Source: Granulicella sibirica (lineage in GTDB: Bacteria > Acidobacteriota > Terriglobia > Terriglobales > Acidobacteriaceae). From it: a DNA stretch of 64,000 nucleotides. Shown in pieces: positions 7,517 through 16,837 of this stretch. Location: the NCBI RefSeq assembly GCF_004115155.1, contig NZ_RDSM01000005.1, positions 62,001 through 126,000 on the forward strand, read 5' to 3'. A model generated the notes under the pieces. That model was not told the DNA's origin. It saw only the letters and a list, made by a program, of their open reading frames with translations, and did no database searches. How positions within the stretch are numbered: position 1 is the first letter of the stretch; each line of letters opens with the position of its first letter. A program made the position numbers and the translations under genes.

Positions 7517-9631
7517 ATGAACGGACACATGAACCGTCGGCAACTCGGCAAAGGTATCTTGGCGGGAGCTACACTGGCGTCGGTTCCCTCGGTAGCCGCT
7601 CAGCTCCCCTCCTCGTCCGCTCAATGGATTTTGACCTCTCCGGGCGTCTGGAAGGCGACGCTTGGAACGCCCGAGGCCATCACTCCTGTCTCTGCACGTT
7701 TCATCCCACCGCGCGTCACCGCTCCCTTCGCCGGTAGTCCCCCAATCCCTCCTCCAATCTCCCTCGGGCAGGCTCGCGGGTGCCTGCTGGGTCTTCCTCT
7801 CGCTGCTGACGAGGAAATCTATGGATTCGGTTTGCAGTTCTTTTCTCTCCAACAGCGGTCAAAGAGACGAGTCATCCGAGTTAACGCTGATCCGCGGGTC
7901 GACACGGGCGACTCCCACGCGCCGGTCCCCTTCTATGTCAGCAGCCAAGGCTACGGAGTTCTTGTAGACACTGCGCGCTATGCCACCTTTTACTGCGGAG
8001 AGGCGCGGCCCAAGCCGACCGAGCCCACCGGGGTGGTCCCAAGTGGCACCGTTCCCCTTTATACCAAGAGCCTTGGAATGGAGGAGCCTTCGCAAGTTCT
8101 TGTTGAAGTGCCCCTGGCCACCGGCGTCGACGTCTACCTCTTTGCTGGCCCGTCGATGCTTGATGTCATCCGGCGCTACAACCTATTCTCCGGTGGTGGA
8201 GTCATGCCTCCGGAATGGGGTCTCGGCTTCTGGTATCGCGCCGCCAGCAACGCCACTGGGCAGGAAATCCTTTCCCTTACACAGGAATTTCGAGACCGGA
8301 AAATTCCCTGTGATGTTCTCGGTCTGGAAGCCGGTTGGCACACACATGCCTACTCCTGCACGTTCGCTTGGAACGCCACCCGCTTTCCCGATCCAGCCTC
8401 ATTTGTGACGAGTCTCAGTTCGCGGAACTTCCACGTCAACTTATGGGAGCATGCATTTACTCATCCCTCTTCTCCTCTGTTTACACCCATGCGCAATCTG
8501 GCAGGAGACAAAGGTGTATGGGGAGGTTTAGTTCCAGACTTTCAAAATCCCCAGGCGCGGAAGGTCTTCGGCGACTTTCACGGTAAAGCCCTCATCGACA
8601 TAGGTATTTCCGGATTCAAACTCGACGAATGCGACAACTCTGACTACACCGGCGGTTGGAGCTTCCCCGAAATCTCGCGCTTCCCCTCGGGGGTCGACGG
8701 CGAGCAGATGCATAACCTCTTCGGACTTCGATACCAGGCCACACTTTGGCAGCAGTTCCAGGAGCGCAAGCAGCTGACGTACTCCCTCGTTCGTTCCAGC
8801 GGAGCTCTCGCCGCGCCATTTCCCTTCGTTCTTTACAGCGACCTCTACGACCATCGGCAATTCGTTCGGGCCTTGGTCAACTCTGGCTTCAGCGGTCTGC
8901 TCTGGTGTCCGGAGGTCCGGGACGCCGCTTCGGAAGAAGACCTTATTCGCCGACTCCAGACAGTGGTATTTTCGCCTCTCGCCATGATTAACGGTTGGTA
9001 TATACCGAATCCACCGTGGAAACAGCTTGATCGTAAGAAGAACAACGCCAATGAATTGGCGGACGACTGGCACCCGCTGGAAGCTCGCTGCCGGGAGATC
9101 ATCGGCTGGCGTATGCAGCTTATCCCTTACCTTAGCGCTGCCTTCGCCACTTATGCCAGGGACGGTACTCCACCCTTTCGCGCCTTGGCGCTCGACTTCC
9201 CCGGGCATCCCGAAATTGCGAAGATCGACGACGCCTGGATGGTTGGCGACCGTCTTTTGATTGCTCCCCTATTTGCTGGCGAGCCGGACCGTACTCTGAT
9301 GCTACCTCCAGGTCAGTGGCACGATTTTTGGACCGGTAATCCAGTTGCAGGTGGCACGGCTTTCGTCATTCCCGCCACCACTCGAAACATTCCAGCTTTC
9401 GTAAGGACTGGATCTGTCTTCCCCATCGCGTCCATCACAAGCTCTACAGGTGACCAAGCTAGCCGAGCACTTGATATTCGCCTTTTTGGGGATGGTCGAC
9501 TACCCTTCATACTGAACACTCCAGAAGGTGAGTCCCTCTTGCTTTCCTGGGATCCCGCCACCGCCAAAGGGACAGTAGTTCAGCATTCATCTAGGCCGTA
9601 CACAATTAAGAACTGGACAAAGCAGGGCTAG
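7517..9631 (+). CDS. glycoside hydrolase family 31 alpha-glycosidase, probably Tat-exported
   Basis: A 704-residue GH31 enzyme. The N-terminal region is an export signal with a twin-arginine-like motif (NRRQLGKGILAGATLASV) ending near SVAAQ. The beta-sandwich is followed by the TIM barrel; GISGFKLDECD carries the aspartate expected to be the catalytic nucleophile. The C-terminal part (WMVGDRLLIAPLF, LPPGQWHDFWTG) is the normal GH31 distal domain. AGAGGAAGA lies directly upstream of the ATG. Family members act on alpha-xylosides, alpha-glucosides, alpha-galactosides or sulfoquinovosides. The fucosidase nearby makes an alpha-xylosidase acting on fucosylated xyloglucan attractive, but this is inference. 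Confidence 0.87.
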   Translation: MNGHMNRRQLGKGILAGATLASVPSVAAQLPSSSAQWILTSPGVWKATLGTPEAITPVSARFIPPRVTAPFAGSPPIPPPISLGQARGCLLGLPLAADEEIYGFGLQFFSLQQRSKRRVIRVNADPRVDTGDSHAPVPFYVSSQGYGVLVDTARYATFYCGEARPKPTEPTGVVPSGTVPLYTKSLGMEEPSQVLVEVPLATGVDVYLFAGPSMLDVIRRYNLFSGGGVMPPEWGLGFWYRAASNATGQEILSLTQEFRDRKIPCDVLGLEAGWHTHAYSCTFAWNATRFPDPASFVTSLSSRNFHVNLWEHAFTHPSSPLFTPMRNLAGDKGVWGGLVPDFQNPQARKVFGDFHGKALIDIGISGFKLDECDNSDYTGGWSFPEISRFPSGVDGEQMHNLFGLRYQATLWQQFQERKQLTYSLVRSSGALAAPFPFVLYSDLYDHRQFVRALVNSGFSGLLWCPEVRDAASEEDLIRRLQTVVFSPLAMINGWYIPNPPWKQLDRKKNNANELADDWHPLEARCREIIGWRMQLIPYLSAAFATYARDGTPPFRALALDFPGHPEIAKIDDAWMVGDRLLIAPLFAGEPDRTLMLPPGQWHDFWTGNPVAGGTAFVIPATTRNIPAFVRTGSVFPIASITSSTGDQASRALDIRLFGDGRLPFILNTPEGESLLLSWDPATAKGTVVQHSSRPYTIKNWTKQG

Positions 9632-10091
9632 AACAGATCAGACACAACCAGCAGGAGTAGCGGGACGAGGAGCCGATCTGTCCTTGCGTCCTTCTATCTT
9701 GCGGGCTGTGTTCGGCTTCGCGGATTGGCTTGCCTATCGGGCGTCTACTCGTCCAGGATGGTAGGATCAGGCGTAGGCGAAATCAGTATGCCGGCCCGTA
9801 ACTGTGTGGGCCGCACCACAGAGGCCGCGACGACAGCGAAGTGAAAACGTCATCACCGTCTCCAAGCTATTGAATAGGAAGAGAGCAGGTCAAGCCAACA
9901 CCTCGAAGCGAACGTGGGCGAACATATGACCCTGACTATACTCCTGGAGCCGGAGAGCTAGACGGCACTTGCCGCCGAGCCAGCAAAAAATCCGGGTTCT
10001 CGTGCTGGTCTTTATATCGACTCTCGACTGACTTCTCCCGCCTCTTCAAAAAATGTTCTAAAATTGTTGGGTGGTCGAGAAGGTGCTGACA
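9632..10091. other. intergenic region, GH31 to AraC regulator
   Basis: About 460 bases with no convincing gene. The first part has a loose inverted repeat (AGATC near 9635 and GATCT near 9694) that could end GH31 transcription. The last 70 bases are A/T-rich (CTTCAAAAAATGTTCTAAAA) and should contain the promoter for the AraC-type regulator. GAGAAGGTG at about 10077-10085 is its ribosome binding site. Confidence 0.4.
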
Positions 10092-10994
10092 ATGCGGAAC
10101 TTACGCCCACTCAATGCGGCTCATTCGATGGGGAACAAGCAGTTTCTGGTCGGACTCAAGCCTGGGCCTCCTGTCGGCTACGTCTCGCGAGACTACGCCG
10201 ATTACAGCCTTTACACCGCAGAGCAGCATCGCTCCATTTGGGAACGGCATGTGCATGATTGCACCCAGATCACCGTGGCCCTCAGCCCGGCTCATGTTCG
10301 TGGCGAGTGGCAGGGAGCTCATGGTCAATTGGAACATCGGGAGTTGTATGGCGATATGGTTTGGATCGTACCGCCGGGCGTCCCACACGTTATTCATTTC
10401 GACCGGCCCGCGACACTCGTGCACCTCTATCTCACCGAGGCATTTTTTCAAAACATGGTCGAGAACGCACCTGCCCAGGTAGGGGGATGCCTCGTTCCTT
10501 CTTTGCTGGTTCGCGACCCATTCCTCGTAGAGCTAGCGAAGATGTTGCACCGCGAAAGCCTGGACGGCCATCTTTCGACGATGTTCACGCAGTCGGTGGC
10601 GACACTCACGGCAACGCATCTTATCCGCTCGTACAGCAATCGGGCTCCCGCTCATACATCGATGAAAGGTGGGCTGGGATCAGGCCGGGAGCGGCGCGTT
10701 TTGAGTTATATCGAGGAACACCTGAGCACGTCGATTACGCTGCAGGATTTGGCGCGTGTCGCAGCGGTCAGCCCGAATTATCTCATCACCCTCTTTCAAC
10801 AATCGATCGGAATGACTCCACACAAATATGTTGTGCAGATGCGCATGGAACGCGCCTATGCTCTGTTGAAGCAGAAGGAACTTTCACTCTTGGAAATTGC
10901 CCAGCGGTGCGGGTTCCAGGATCAGAGCCAGTTCACGACTGTTTTCCGGCGCTACTCTGGGCGGACGCCCGGACATTTCCGCCGTTCTCTCTAG
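10092..10994 (+). CDS. AraC-family transcriptional regulator
   Basis: DNA-binding regulator of 300 residues. The N-terminal half is a cupin-like sensor domain (ERHVHDCTQITVAL, VWIVPPGVPHVIHF). The C-terminal 100 residues contain the two helix-turn-helix motifs (ITLQDLARVAAVSPNYLITL, and SLLEIAQRCGFQDQSQFTTV), ending GRTPGHFRRSL as is typical of the family. ATG at 10092 is preferred because GAGAAGGTG lies about 7 bases upstream; a GTG at 10071 is possible. It converges on the formate dehydrogenase operon. Its target may be that operon, the oxalate operon or the GH31 gene; sequence alone does not decide. Confidence 0.88.
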   Translation: MRNLRPLNAAHSMGNKQFLVGLKPGPPVGYVSRDYADYSLYTAEQHRSIWERHVHDCTQITVALSPAHVRGEWQGAHGQLEHRELYGDMVWIVPPGVPHVIHFDRPATLVHLYLTEAFFQNMVENAPAQVGGCLVPSLLVRDPFLVELAKMLHRESLDGHLSTMFTQSVATLTATHLIRSYSNRAPAHTSMKGGLGSGRERRVLSYIEEHLSTSITLQDLARVAAVSPNYLITLFQQSIGMTPHKYVVQMRMERAYALLKQKELSLLEIAQRCGFQDQSQFTTVFRRYSGRTPGHFRRSL

Positions 10995-11002
10995 CTGTCA
11001 TT

Positions 11003-11449
11003 TCACCTGCTGCTCTTCTTTCCCAGTGCTGCTCCAAAAATATTCAAAACAGAACCTGCCGCGCCTAAAGCGCGTCGTGCATCCTTCGAGGTCATGCGTT
11101 TCATAATCTGAAAGAAGCCTGGCGGCTCATTTTTCGCTTCCTTCAACACACCATGGAGGTCATCGGGATTGATATCCTTCATCAGATTTCCAGCCATGAG
11201 ACCAAGGCGCAGGAGGTTGATCATCTCGGCGGAGCTGACCAGGTCCGCGACCCTGTCAACCACCACATCTTTCGCCCCGAGAAGACCATTCAGCGTGCTG
11301 AGAACGTCTTTCTCATGTAGCTTTTCGAGTACCTCGTAGGCGGCGAGGATGGCTTCCGCGTGCTTCGCGGGCGCCTCCTTTACCTTGCGCAGCAAATCGT
11401 CGCGCGAGTCTGCGGGTTGGAATATTCGAAAATCGACCGCAACTGCCAT
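11003..11449 (-). CDS. DUF1641 family protein, formate dehydrogenase partner
   Basis: A 148-residue helical protein of the DUF1641 family. Members are habitually encoded directly after FdhF-type formate dehydrogenases, as in the Bacillus yrhE-yrhD pair. Recognisable segments are LLGAKDVVVDRVADLVSS, ALLRLGLMAGNLMKDI-like helices and GFFQIMKRMTSKDARRALG. The start at 11449 follows a strong GGAGG (AAGGAGGGCGGAACG). It begins 29 bases after the dehydrogenase stop, so the two form one transcript. A role as a small accessory or electron-transfer partner subunit is suggested by conservation of the pair; its biochemical function is not established. Confidence 0.85.
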   Translation of the reverse strand: MAVAVDFRIFQPADSRDDLLRKVKEAPAKHAEAILAAYEVLEKLHEKDVLSTLNGLLGAKDVVVDRVADLVSSAEMINLLRLGLMAGNLMKDINPDDLHGVLKEAKNEPPGFFQIMKRMTSKDARRALGAAGSVLNIFGAALGKKSSR

Positions 11450-11478
11450 CGTTCCGCCCTCCTTCGTGCTCTTGGTCT

Positions 11479-14400
11479 TTAGTGCTTCGTGTGGGCTTGT
11501 ATCTGCACCAAGCCGGTTGAACCGGGCATGCGGTAGTCCGCTCGCTTCCATTTACGTTCTACTTCCACACCCATCTGCGGCGTCGGCTTGCCAGAGTAGC
11601 GAAAGTTAAGCGGCTTCAGCGGATTGCTTCCCTTCTCCGGGAGAACCTGCATCTTGACGGCAGTTTCCTTGTAGGCCGGCGTGTCAGTCGCGGAGTCGGT
11701 ATACGACCCCGTAAGTACGTTCACTGGCCCCTCCTGAGATGCAAGCGGCAGATAGACCTGCTTTCCGACCACGCGCGTCGTCACCAGAACCTTGATGCGG
11801 AGCGAGCCGTACTTACTGGTGAGCCGCACCCACCGTCCAGACTCCAGCTTGCGTTCCTCGGCGAGTTCCTCCGATACCTCAACGTAGCGTTCCGGCGTCT
11901 CTTCGTTGATGCCTGGAACACGATGGGTCATGTTGCCTTCGTGGAAATGCTCCAACTGCCTCCCATTGTTGAGGAAGAGATCGAATTCGTCCGAAGGGGC
12001 GTCACTGGGTTCGCGGAACTTCAGTGGGAAGAAGCGCGCCTTCTTGTCAGGGAAGGCGAAACCGTTCAGGTAGAGAATCGGCTCGTCGGTGCCATCTGCT
12101 TGAACGGGCCATTGCAGCGTGTTGTAATTCTCAAGCCTCTCGAAGCTCGCGCCGGCATAGAGCGGGGTGAGAGAAGCCATCTCGGCCATAATCTCGGATG
12201 GATGCGTGTAATTCCAGTTTCCGCCTAGGCGATTGGCAATGTCCTGAGTGATCTTCCAGTCGGCGCGAGCATCGCCCAGCTCGGGCAACGCTTGATAGAG
12301 GCGTTGGATTCGGCGTTCGGTGCTCGTAAAGGTTCCGTCTTTTTCGAGAGCAGGCGCGCCAGGGAGAACAACATCAGCGTAGCGGCATGTCTCGGTGAAG
12401 AAGATGTCCTGCACGACGAAGAAGTCCAGTCGCTCAAACGCTCCAGCAACGTGGTTTGCGTTCGAATCCGCGGAGATCATGTCTTCACCGGCGAGATACA
12501 TCGCTCGCAGGGTCCCTTCATATACGCCGTCGACCATCTGGTGATTATCGAGACCGACCTTGGCGGGAAGGGCGCGTCCCCAGGTCGTTTCAAACTTTCT
12601 GCGGATCTCGTCGTTGGTGACCGGCTGATAGCCGGGAAAGTTGTTCGGCATGGCCCCCATGTCGCTGGCACCCTGTACGTTGTTATGCCCGCGCAGGGGG
12701 TAGGCTCCGCAACCTGGCTTCATATAGTTGCCCGTTGTAAGTAGAAGGTTACTGATAGCTGTTGATGAATCCGAACCCATGACGTGCTGCGTGATGCCCA
12801 TCGCCCAAAGCACGCACATGGTCTCAGCGTGCGCGATCTCTTCCGCTACCATCGTGAGAGTTTCAAGGGCCACATTGCATTGCTTCGCCGCGAACTCCAT
12901 CGTGAACGGCTCAAGACTCTTGCGATACTCATCGACATTGCTGACGTGCTTCGCGATGAAGTCCAGCTTAGCGTAGCCGTGGTCGAACATGAAGCGGCTG
13001 AAGGCGCAGAGCCAGACGAGGTCAGACCCCGGCTTTGGCCGAAAGTGAATGTCCGCGCGCGACGCCATCTCGTGCTCCCGCGGGTCGGCGACGATCAGAC
13101 GCTGCCCGAAGAGCTTGTGGGCACGCTTGACGCGCGTTGCCAGCACCGGATGGCTCTCTGCGGTGTTGCTGCCGACAATCAAGATCAGCTTCGACTTCGC
13201 GATGTCCTCGATCGAACCGGAATCGCCGCCGTAACCGACAGTGCGGAAAAGACCCGCGGTCGCGGGCGACTGACAATAGCGCGAGCAGTTATCGACGTTA
13301 TTTGTCCCAATCACGGCACGGGCGAACTTCTGCATCAAAAAGCCGTCTTCGTTCGTTGTCTTCGACGAGACGACGACTCCGATCGAGTCTGGACCGTATT
13401 GCTTCTTGGTCTCTCCAAGGCGGCGTGCGATCAGCGTGAGTGCCTCATCCCACTCGGCTTCCCGGAAGGTGCTTCCTTCGCGAATCAATGGCTTTTGCAG
13501 CCGCTCCTTGTGATTCACATAGTCCCAGCCGAACTTGCCCTTCACGCAGGTGGAGATCGCGTTGGCGTCGCCATGCAGGGGCTCGATCTTCAAGATCTTG
13601 CGACCCTTAGTCCACACATCGTACGAGCAGCCGACACCGCAGTAGGTGCACACTGTCTTCGTCTTCTTGATTCGTTCTTCGCGCATGGTCGCTTCAACCT
13701 GCGAAACCTGCATCACGGCGCCATAGCCCATCTCTGGTTCGATGGCCTTGATGACGTCGATCATCTTGTCCAGAGTCTTCTGCGGTGTTGAGGTGAGGTA
13801 TCCGGCCTCGCCGAGCATGGACTTCTCCATGAGCGCATTGCACGGACAGACCGTAATGCAGTGGCCGCAGGAGACGCAGCTCGAACCTCCGATCTGCATG
13901 CCGCCATCCCACAGGACCCGCGGGCGATCCAACTCCCAGCCGATGCTCAGAGTCTCGTTCACTTGGACGGTCTGGCAGGCCTGCACGCATCGACCGCACA
14001 AAATACACTGACTCGGATCGTAGCGGTAGAAGGGATTGGACATGTCCACCGGATACGGCTTCGGCGTAAACTCGTGTTCCTGGTGCTCCACCTTCAACGC
14101 AAGCGCGGTGTTGTGCACGGTGCAGTTCTCATTGTTGTTGTCGCATACCGTGCAATAGAGCATGTGGTTGCCAAGAATGACATCGAAGGCCGCGGCTCGC
14201 GCATCCACAGCAAGCTTCGATTCCGTGATGACGTCCATTCCGGAAGAGACTTTGAGCCCGCAGGAGCGAACGAGCTTTCCGTCCACTTCCACCATGCAGG
14301 TGTCGCACGTCTGGATCGCCCCCATCAGCTCGGAGTGATAGCAGACATGAGGGATCTCCTTTTCACGCAAAACTGCCTGAAGCACCAGATCGGAAGGCTG

Positions 14401-14496
14401 AGCTGCCACTTCGCGTCCATCGATCTTCAGACGTATCGTCTCGCTGGCTTCCGCCTCCACCGCCGGTTGCGGTAACTCGCTCATTGTCTCGTACAT
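11479..14496 (-). CDS. formate dehydrogenase alpha subunit, molybdenum/tungsten bis-MGD enzyme (YrhE-like)
   Basis: Oxidises formate to CO2 in the cytoplasm; about 1005 residues and no signal peptide. In order, from residue 1 at the ATG at 14496: a [2Fe-2S] domain (Cys 52, 64, 67, 79), a His-Cys3 cluster (His 111, Cys 115, 118, 125), two ferredoxin [4Fe-4S] motifs (CILCGRCVQAC and CVSCGHCITVC), then the catalytic [4Fe-4S] (CTYCGVGC plus Cys 317) and the bis-MGD domains. The metal ligand is Cys 408 in NVDNCSRYCQSP, so no selenocysteine is used, and a glutamine follows it where E. coli FdhF has histidine. Domain order matches the cytoplasmic Bacillus/Staphylococcus type. It is divergent from the oxalate operon and fits as the consumer of formate made by the oxalate decarboxylase. 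Confidence 0.93.
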   Translation of the reverse strand: MYETMSELPQPAVEAEASETIRLKIDGREVAAQPSDLVLQAVLREKEIPHVCYHSELMGAIQTCDTCMVEVDGKLVRSCGLKVSSGMDVITESKLAVDARAAAFDVILGNHMLYCTVCDNNNENCTVHNTALALKVEHQEHEFTPKPYPVDMSNPFYRYDPSQCILCGRCVQACQTVQVNETLSIGWELDRPRVLWDGGMQIGGSSCVSCGHCITVCPCNALMEKSMLGEAGYLTSTPQKTLDKMIDVIKAIEPEMGYGAVMQVSQVEATMREERIKKTKTVCTYCGVGCSYDVWTKGRKILKIEPLHGDANAISTCVKGKFGWDYVNHKERLQKPLIREGSTFREAEWDEALTLIARRLGETKKQYGPDSIGVVVSSKTTNEDGFLMQKFARAVIGTNNVDNCSRYCQSPATAGLFRTVGYGGDSGSIEDIAKSKLILIVGSNTAESHPVLATRVKRAHKLFGQRLIVADPREHEMASRADIHFRPKPGSDLVWLCAFSRFMFDHGYAKLDFIAKHVSNVDEYRKSLEPFTMEFAAKQCNVALETLTMVAEEIAHAETMCVLWAMGITQHVMGSDSSTAISNLLLTTGNYMKPGCGAYPLRGHNNVQGASDMGAMPNNFPGYQPVTNDEIRRKFETTWGRALPAKVGLDNHQMVDGVYEGTLRAMYLAGEDMISADSNANHVAGAFERLDFFVVQDIFFTETCRYADVVLPGAPALEKDGTFTSTERRIQRLYQALPELGDARADWKITQDIANRLGGNWNYTHPSEIMAEMASLTPLYAGASFERLENYNTLQWPVQADGTDEPILYLNGFAFPDKKARFFPLKFREPSDAPSDEFDLFLNNGRQLEHFHEGNMTHRVPGINEETPERYVEVSEELAEERKLESGRWVRLTSKYGSLRIKVLVTTRVVGKQVYLPLASQEGPVNVLTGSYTDSATDTPAYKETAVKMQVLPEKGSNPLKPLNFRYSGKPTPQMGVEVERKWKRADYRMPGSTGLVQIQAHTKH

Positions 14497-15010
14497 ATCG
14501 GCCCTCGACTCCCAACTATTGACCGTCCCCAAGTACACAAAGACAGTACTACATCGTAAGTCTGCGCCCATCCGCGGCACATTGATTTTTGAAATCCTCC
14601 ACATTTTGTTGATTAACAACACTAAAGTTTATTTTCTACCGATTACCGCTCGTCCGGCCCTTTCGAGTCGTTATGCGAAGGGTGTAACTTTTGCATTCGT
14701 ACACGGAGTTTCGAAATCCTCCGATTTGTGAGTCGATTTGGAAGGCGTTTGGCGTGATAGCAGCAGTTCTGGAGACCGGCGGGGTGATTGACAAGAGGGT
14801 ATCTCCGGCTCGTCCCGGGCTTGGAAGGCCTCCCATATCGGCATCTCGAGCTCCCGATTCGGCCAGGAAACCGGTGAAGCAGCCATCGATACGGTCGTCG
14901 CGGAGGGGCCTTTCGGAAGGCAGCCCGAGTTATGTTCTTCGGCTCAAGGAAGAAAACATTTACTGCTTCGCCTCTATCCTTGTTGATGTACCTCTTCGGA
15001 AGAAGGTCCA
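14497..15010. promoter_or_regulatory. divergent intergenic region between formate dehydrogenase and oxalate operons
   Basis: About 510 bases with no gene I can support; several short frames here overlap each other and match nothing recognisable. The left 150 bases are A/T-rich (TTGATTAACAACACTAAAG near 14610) and probably hold promoters for both divergent operons. AGAAGG directly before 15011 is the ribosome binding site of the rightward operon. GAGGG at about 14503 precedes the dehydrogenase start. Confidence 0.45.
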
Positions 15011-15394
15011 ATGAAGCTACGTTTGAAAGGAAGTTCCCTCCGGCTACGTGTCAGTCCCTCGGAGCTTACTCACTTACAAGCCGGAAAGAGCATCCAGGAG
15101 AGAGTGCAGTTCTCGATCGATAGCCGGTCAAGCCTCGACTACGCGCTGACCGTCGGACATCATAGGGACCCGGTCCAGGTGTCCTTCGTCTCACAGCGAA
15201 TCCTCGTGAGTATCTCCGAGGATCAACTCACGGGTTGGAGCCGGGAAGATCAGGTCGGCATTTATTCTTCTTTGCCTGCCGGCGAAGCAAGAGCTCTTGA
15301 AGTCTCGATTGAAAAGGACTTCGCCTGCTTGGATCTCAGCGATGAAGAAAACTTGGACACTTTTGAGAACCCAGTGGCCGCAAAAGCTTGTTAA
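15011..15394 (+). CDS. small DUF7009-like protein at the head of the oxalate operon
   Basis: A 127-residue soluble protein without signal peptide or membrane segment. The N-terminus MKLRLKGSSLRLRVSPSELT and the alternating strands resemble the uncharacterised DUF7009 family; this match is from memory of the pattern and is moderate. AGAAGG lies just upstream of the ATG. It is followed after 19 bases by the porin gene and probably forms one transcript with porin, oxalate decarboxylase and antiporter. The function is unknown. Confidence 0.65.
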   Translation: MKLRLKGSSLRLRVSPSELTHLQAGKSIQERVQFSIDSRSSLDYALTVGHHRDPVQVSFVSQRILVSISEDQLTGWSREDQVGIYSSLPAGEARALEVSIEKDFACLDLSDEENLDTFENPVAAKAC

Positions 15395-15413
15395 CCGTTT
15401 TTGGGAGTGCCTC

Positions 15414-16814
15414 ATGAGTTCGGAACCGTATTGTAGGAAGACATCTCGAACCATGCTGGCAGCTGTTGTTGCCGTAATTGCATTGTCCGCGGTCCATGTC
15501 AGTGCACAACAGTCGCTGTATTCCGATTACCCTCAGAAGCGTGGAAAGACGGAGCCTCTGCAGTGGAGCGACCTTCCTGCCTGGATGACGTTGGACATGG
15601 AACTGCGCGGACGCACCGAGGGACAAAGCTCCTATAACTACACGCAGAACGGAGACCGCGCTTACGAACTCACGCGTGTATATGGCTCCGTCGAAGTGCG
15701 GTCCACGAAGTTCCTTACAGGCTACCTGCAGTTCATCGACACTCATGCGCTGGGTCTCCCAACACATGTTATCGCTGGCAATATGCGCGACGCCTTCGAT
15801 TTTCGGCAGGGCTACGTGGAGCTCCATGGGCACCCCGGCGCAGTTCCGGTCGAAGTCTTCGTCGGACGCCAGGAGCTGAAGTTTGGAAGCGAGCGCATCA
15901 TCGGCATCAGCGACTGGACCAACAACAGCCGGAGCTGGGATGGTGTCGACGCTCGCATCGGGGATAAGAACCGCGTTGATCTCTTCTCCACATCCGTAGT
16001 TACGGTGTATCCCACGTCGCTCGACAAACATGGCGCGGGGCTCACCTTTCACGGAGCATACGGTTCAATTACAACGTGGATTCCGAAGGTTCACCTCTCT
16101 CCCTACCTGCTTTTCCATACAGTGCGTGGTGTCACCAGCAGCCAGGGAGTGAAGGGCAACGAGGTAGAGGCCACCTTCGGCAGTGAGGTCGAGGGTTCGC
16201 TGCCATGGAATTTTGATTATGAAGCCAATGCCTCGCTGCAACGCGGGAGCTATTCCACGAGCTCCATTCATGCCGGACAAACTTTCGAAAAGCTCGCGTA
16301 TACCTTCGAAAAGTTACCGTGGGAGCCACGCATCGGCGGAGAGTTCGATTACGCCACGGGAAACAACCACGCGAACGCCAACGTGATGGCGACGTACGAT
16401 CAGTCTTATCCCTCAAACCACAATGCCTTTGGGCTCGTCGACTTGTTCGGTTACCAGAACATTCGACAGGAACGAATCAACCTCGACCTCGGACCCAGAA
16501 AGAACCTGACCCTGCTCTTTCAGGGCGGCTTCCTGAACCTCGCTCAGGAGAACGATTCGGTCTACTCCAGTTCGGCCTCAACGACCATCAAGGCGCCGAC
16601 GGGCGGCTTTGCCACGACAGATCTGGGGCATGAGTTCGACGCCTCGGCCAAATACGTCTTTCACGACTACATCGTGGCGAACGTCGGCGTCGGCCACCTG
16701 TTTCCCGGAGAAGTCCTTCTTGATAACAAACATGGCGCGGCGGACACAATCGGATACTTCTCGCTTACCTATCGATTCCGTGTCGACAAGCAAGCCAAGA
16801 CTTCAACTCAATAG
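15414..16814 (+). CDS. outer-membrane porin, alginate-export-like beta-barrel
   Basis: A 466-residue outer-membrane channel candidate. The signal peptide is residues 1-32 (hydrophobic MLAAVVAVIALSAVHVSA, cleavage near AQQ). The mature part shows the AlgE-like pattern MTLDMELRGRTEGQSSYNY, FRQGYVELHG, VFVGRQELKFGSERIIG and SRSWDGVDARIG, followed by repeated amphipathic strands. The start at 15414 is chosen because GGGAG lies about 8 bases upstream and it leaves a normal signal peptide; the frame is open further upstream. In this operon it most likely lets a small anion such as oxalate across the outer membrane; that substrate is inferred. Confidence 0.82.
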   Translation: MSSEPYCRKTSRTMLAAVVAVIALSAVHVSAQQSLYSDYPQKRGKTEPLQWSDLPAWMTLDMELRGRTEGQSSYNYTQNGDRAYELTRVYGSVEVRSTKFLTGYLQFIDTHALGLPTHVIAGNMRDAFDFRQGYVELHGHPGAVPVEVFVGRQELKFGSERIIGISDWTNNSRSWDGVDARIGDKNRVDLFSTSVVTVYPTSLDKHGAGLTFHGAYGSITTWIPKVHLSPYLLFHTVRGVTSSQGVKGNEVEATFGSEVEGSLPWNFDYEANASLQRGSYSTSSIHAGQTFEKLAYTFEKLPWEPRIGGEFDYATGNNHANANVMATYDQSYPSNHNAFGLVDLFGYQNIRQERINLDLGPRKNLTLLFQGGFLNLAQENDSVYSSSASTTIKAPTGGFATTDLGHEFDASAKYVFHDYIVANVGVGHLFPGEVLLDNKHGAADTIGYFSLTYRFRVDKQAKTSTQ

Positions 16815-16837
16815 CAATAGAAAGGGATGACCGGACC

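Noticed and set aside
13240..13300. Possible selenocysteine codon in formate dehydrogenase
   Set aside because: The active-site position is encoded as cysteine and the frame has no internal TGA.
14643..15014. Overlapping 107- and 122-codon frames between the formate and oxalate operons
   Set aside because: They oppose each other, lack homology and occupy the region that must contain two promoters.
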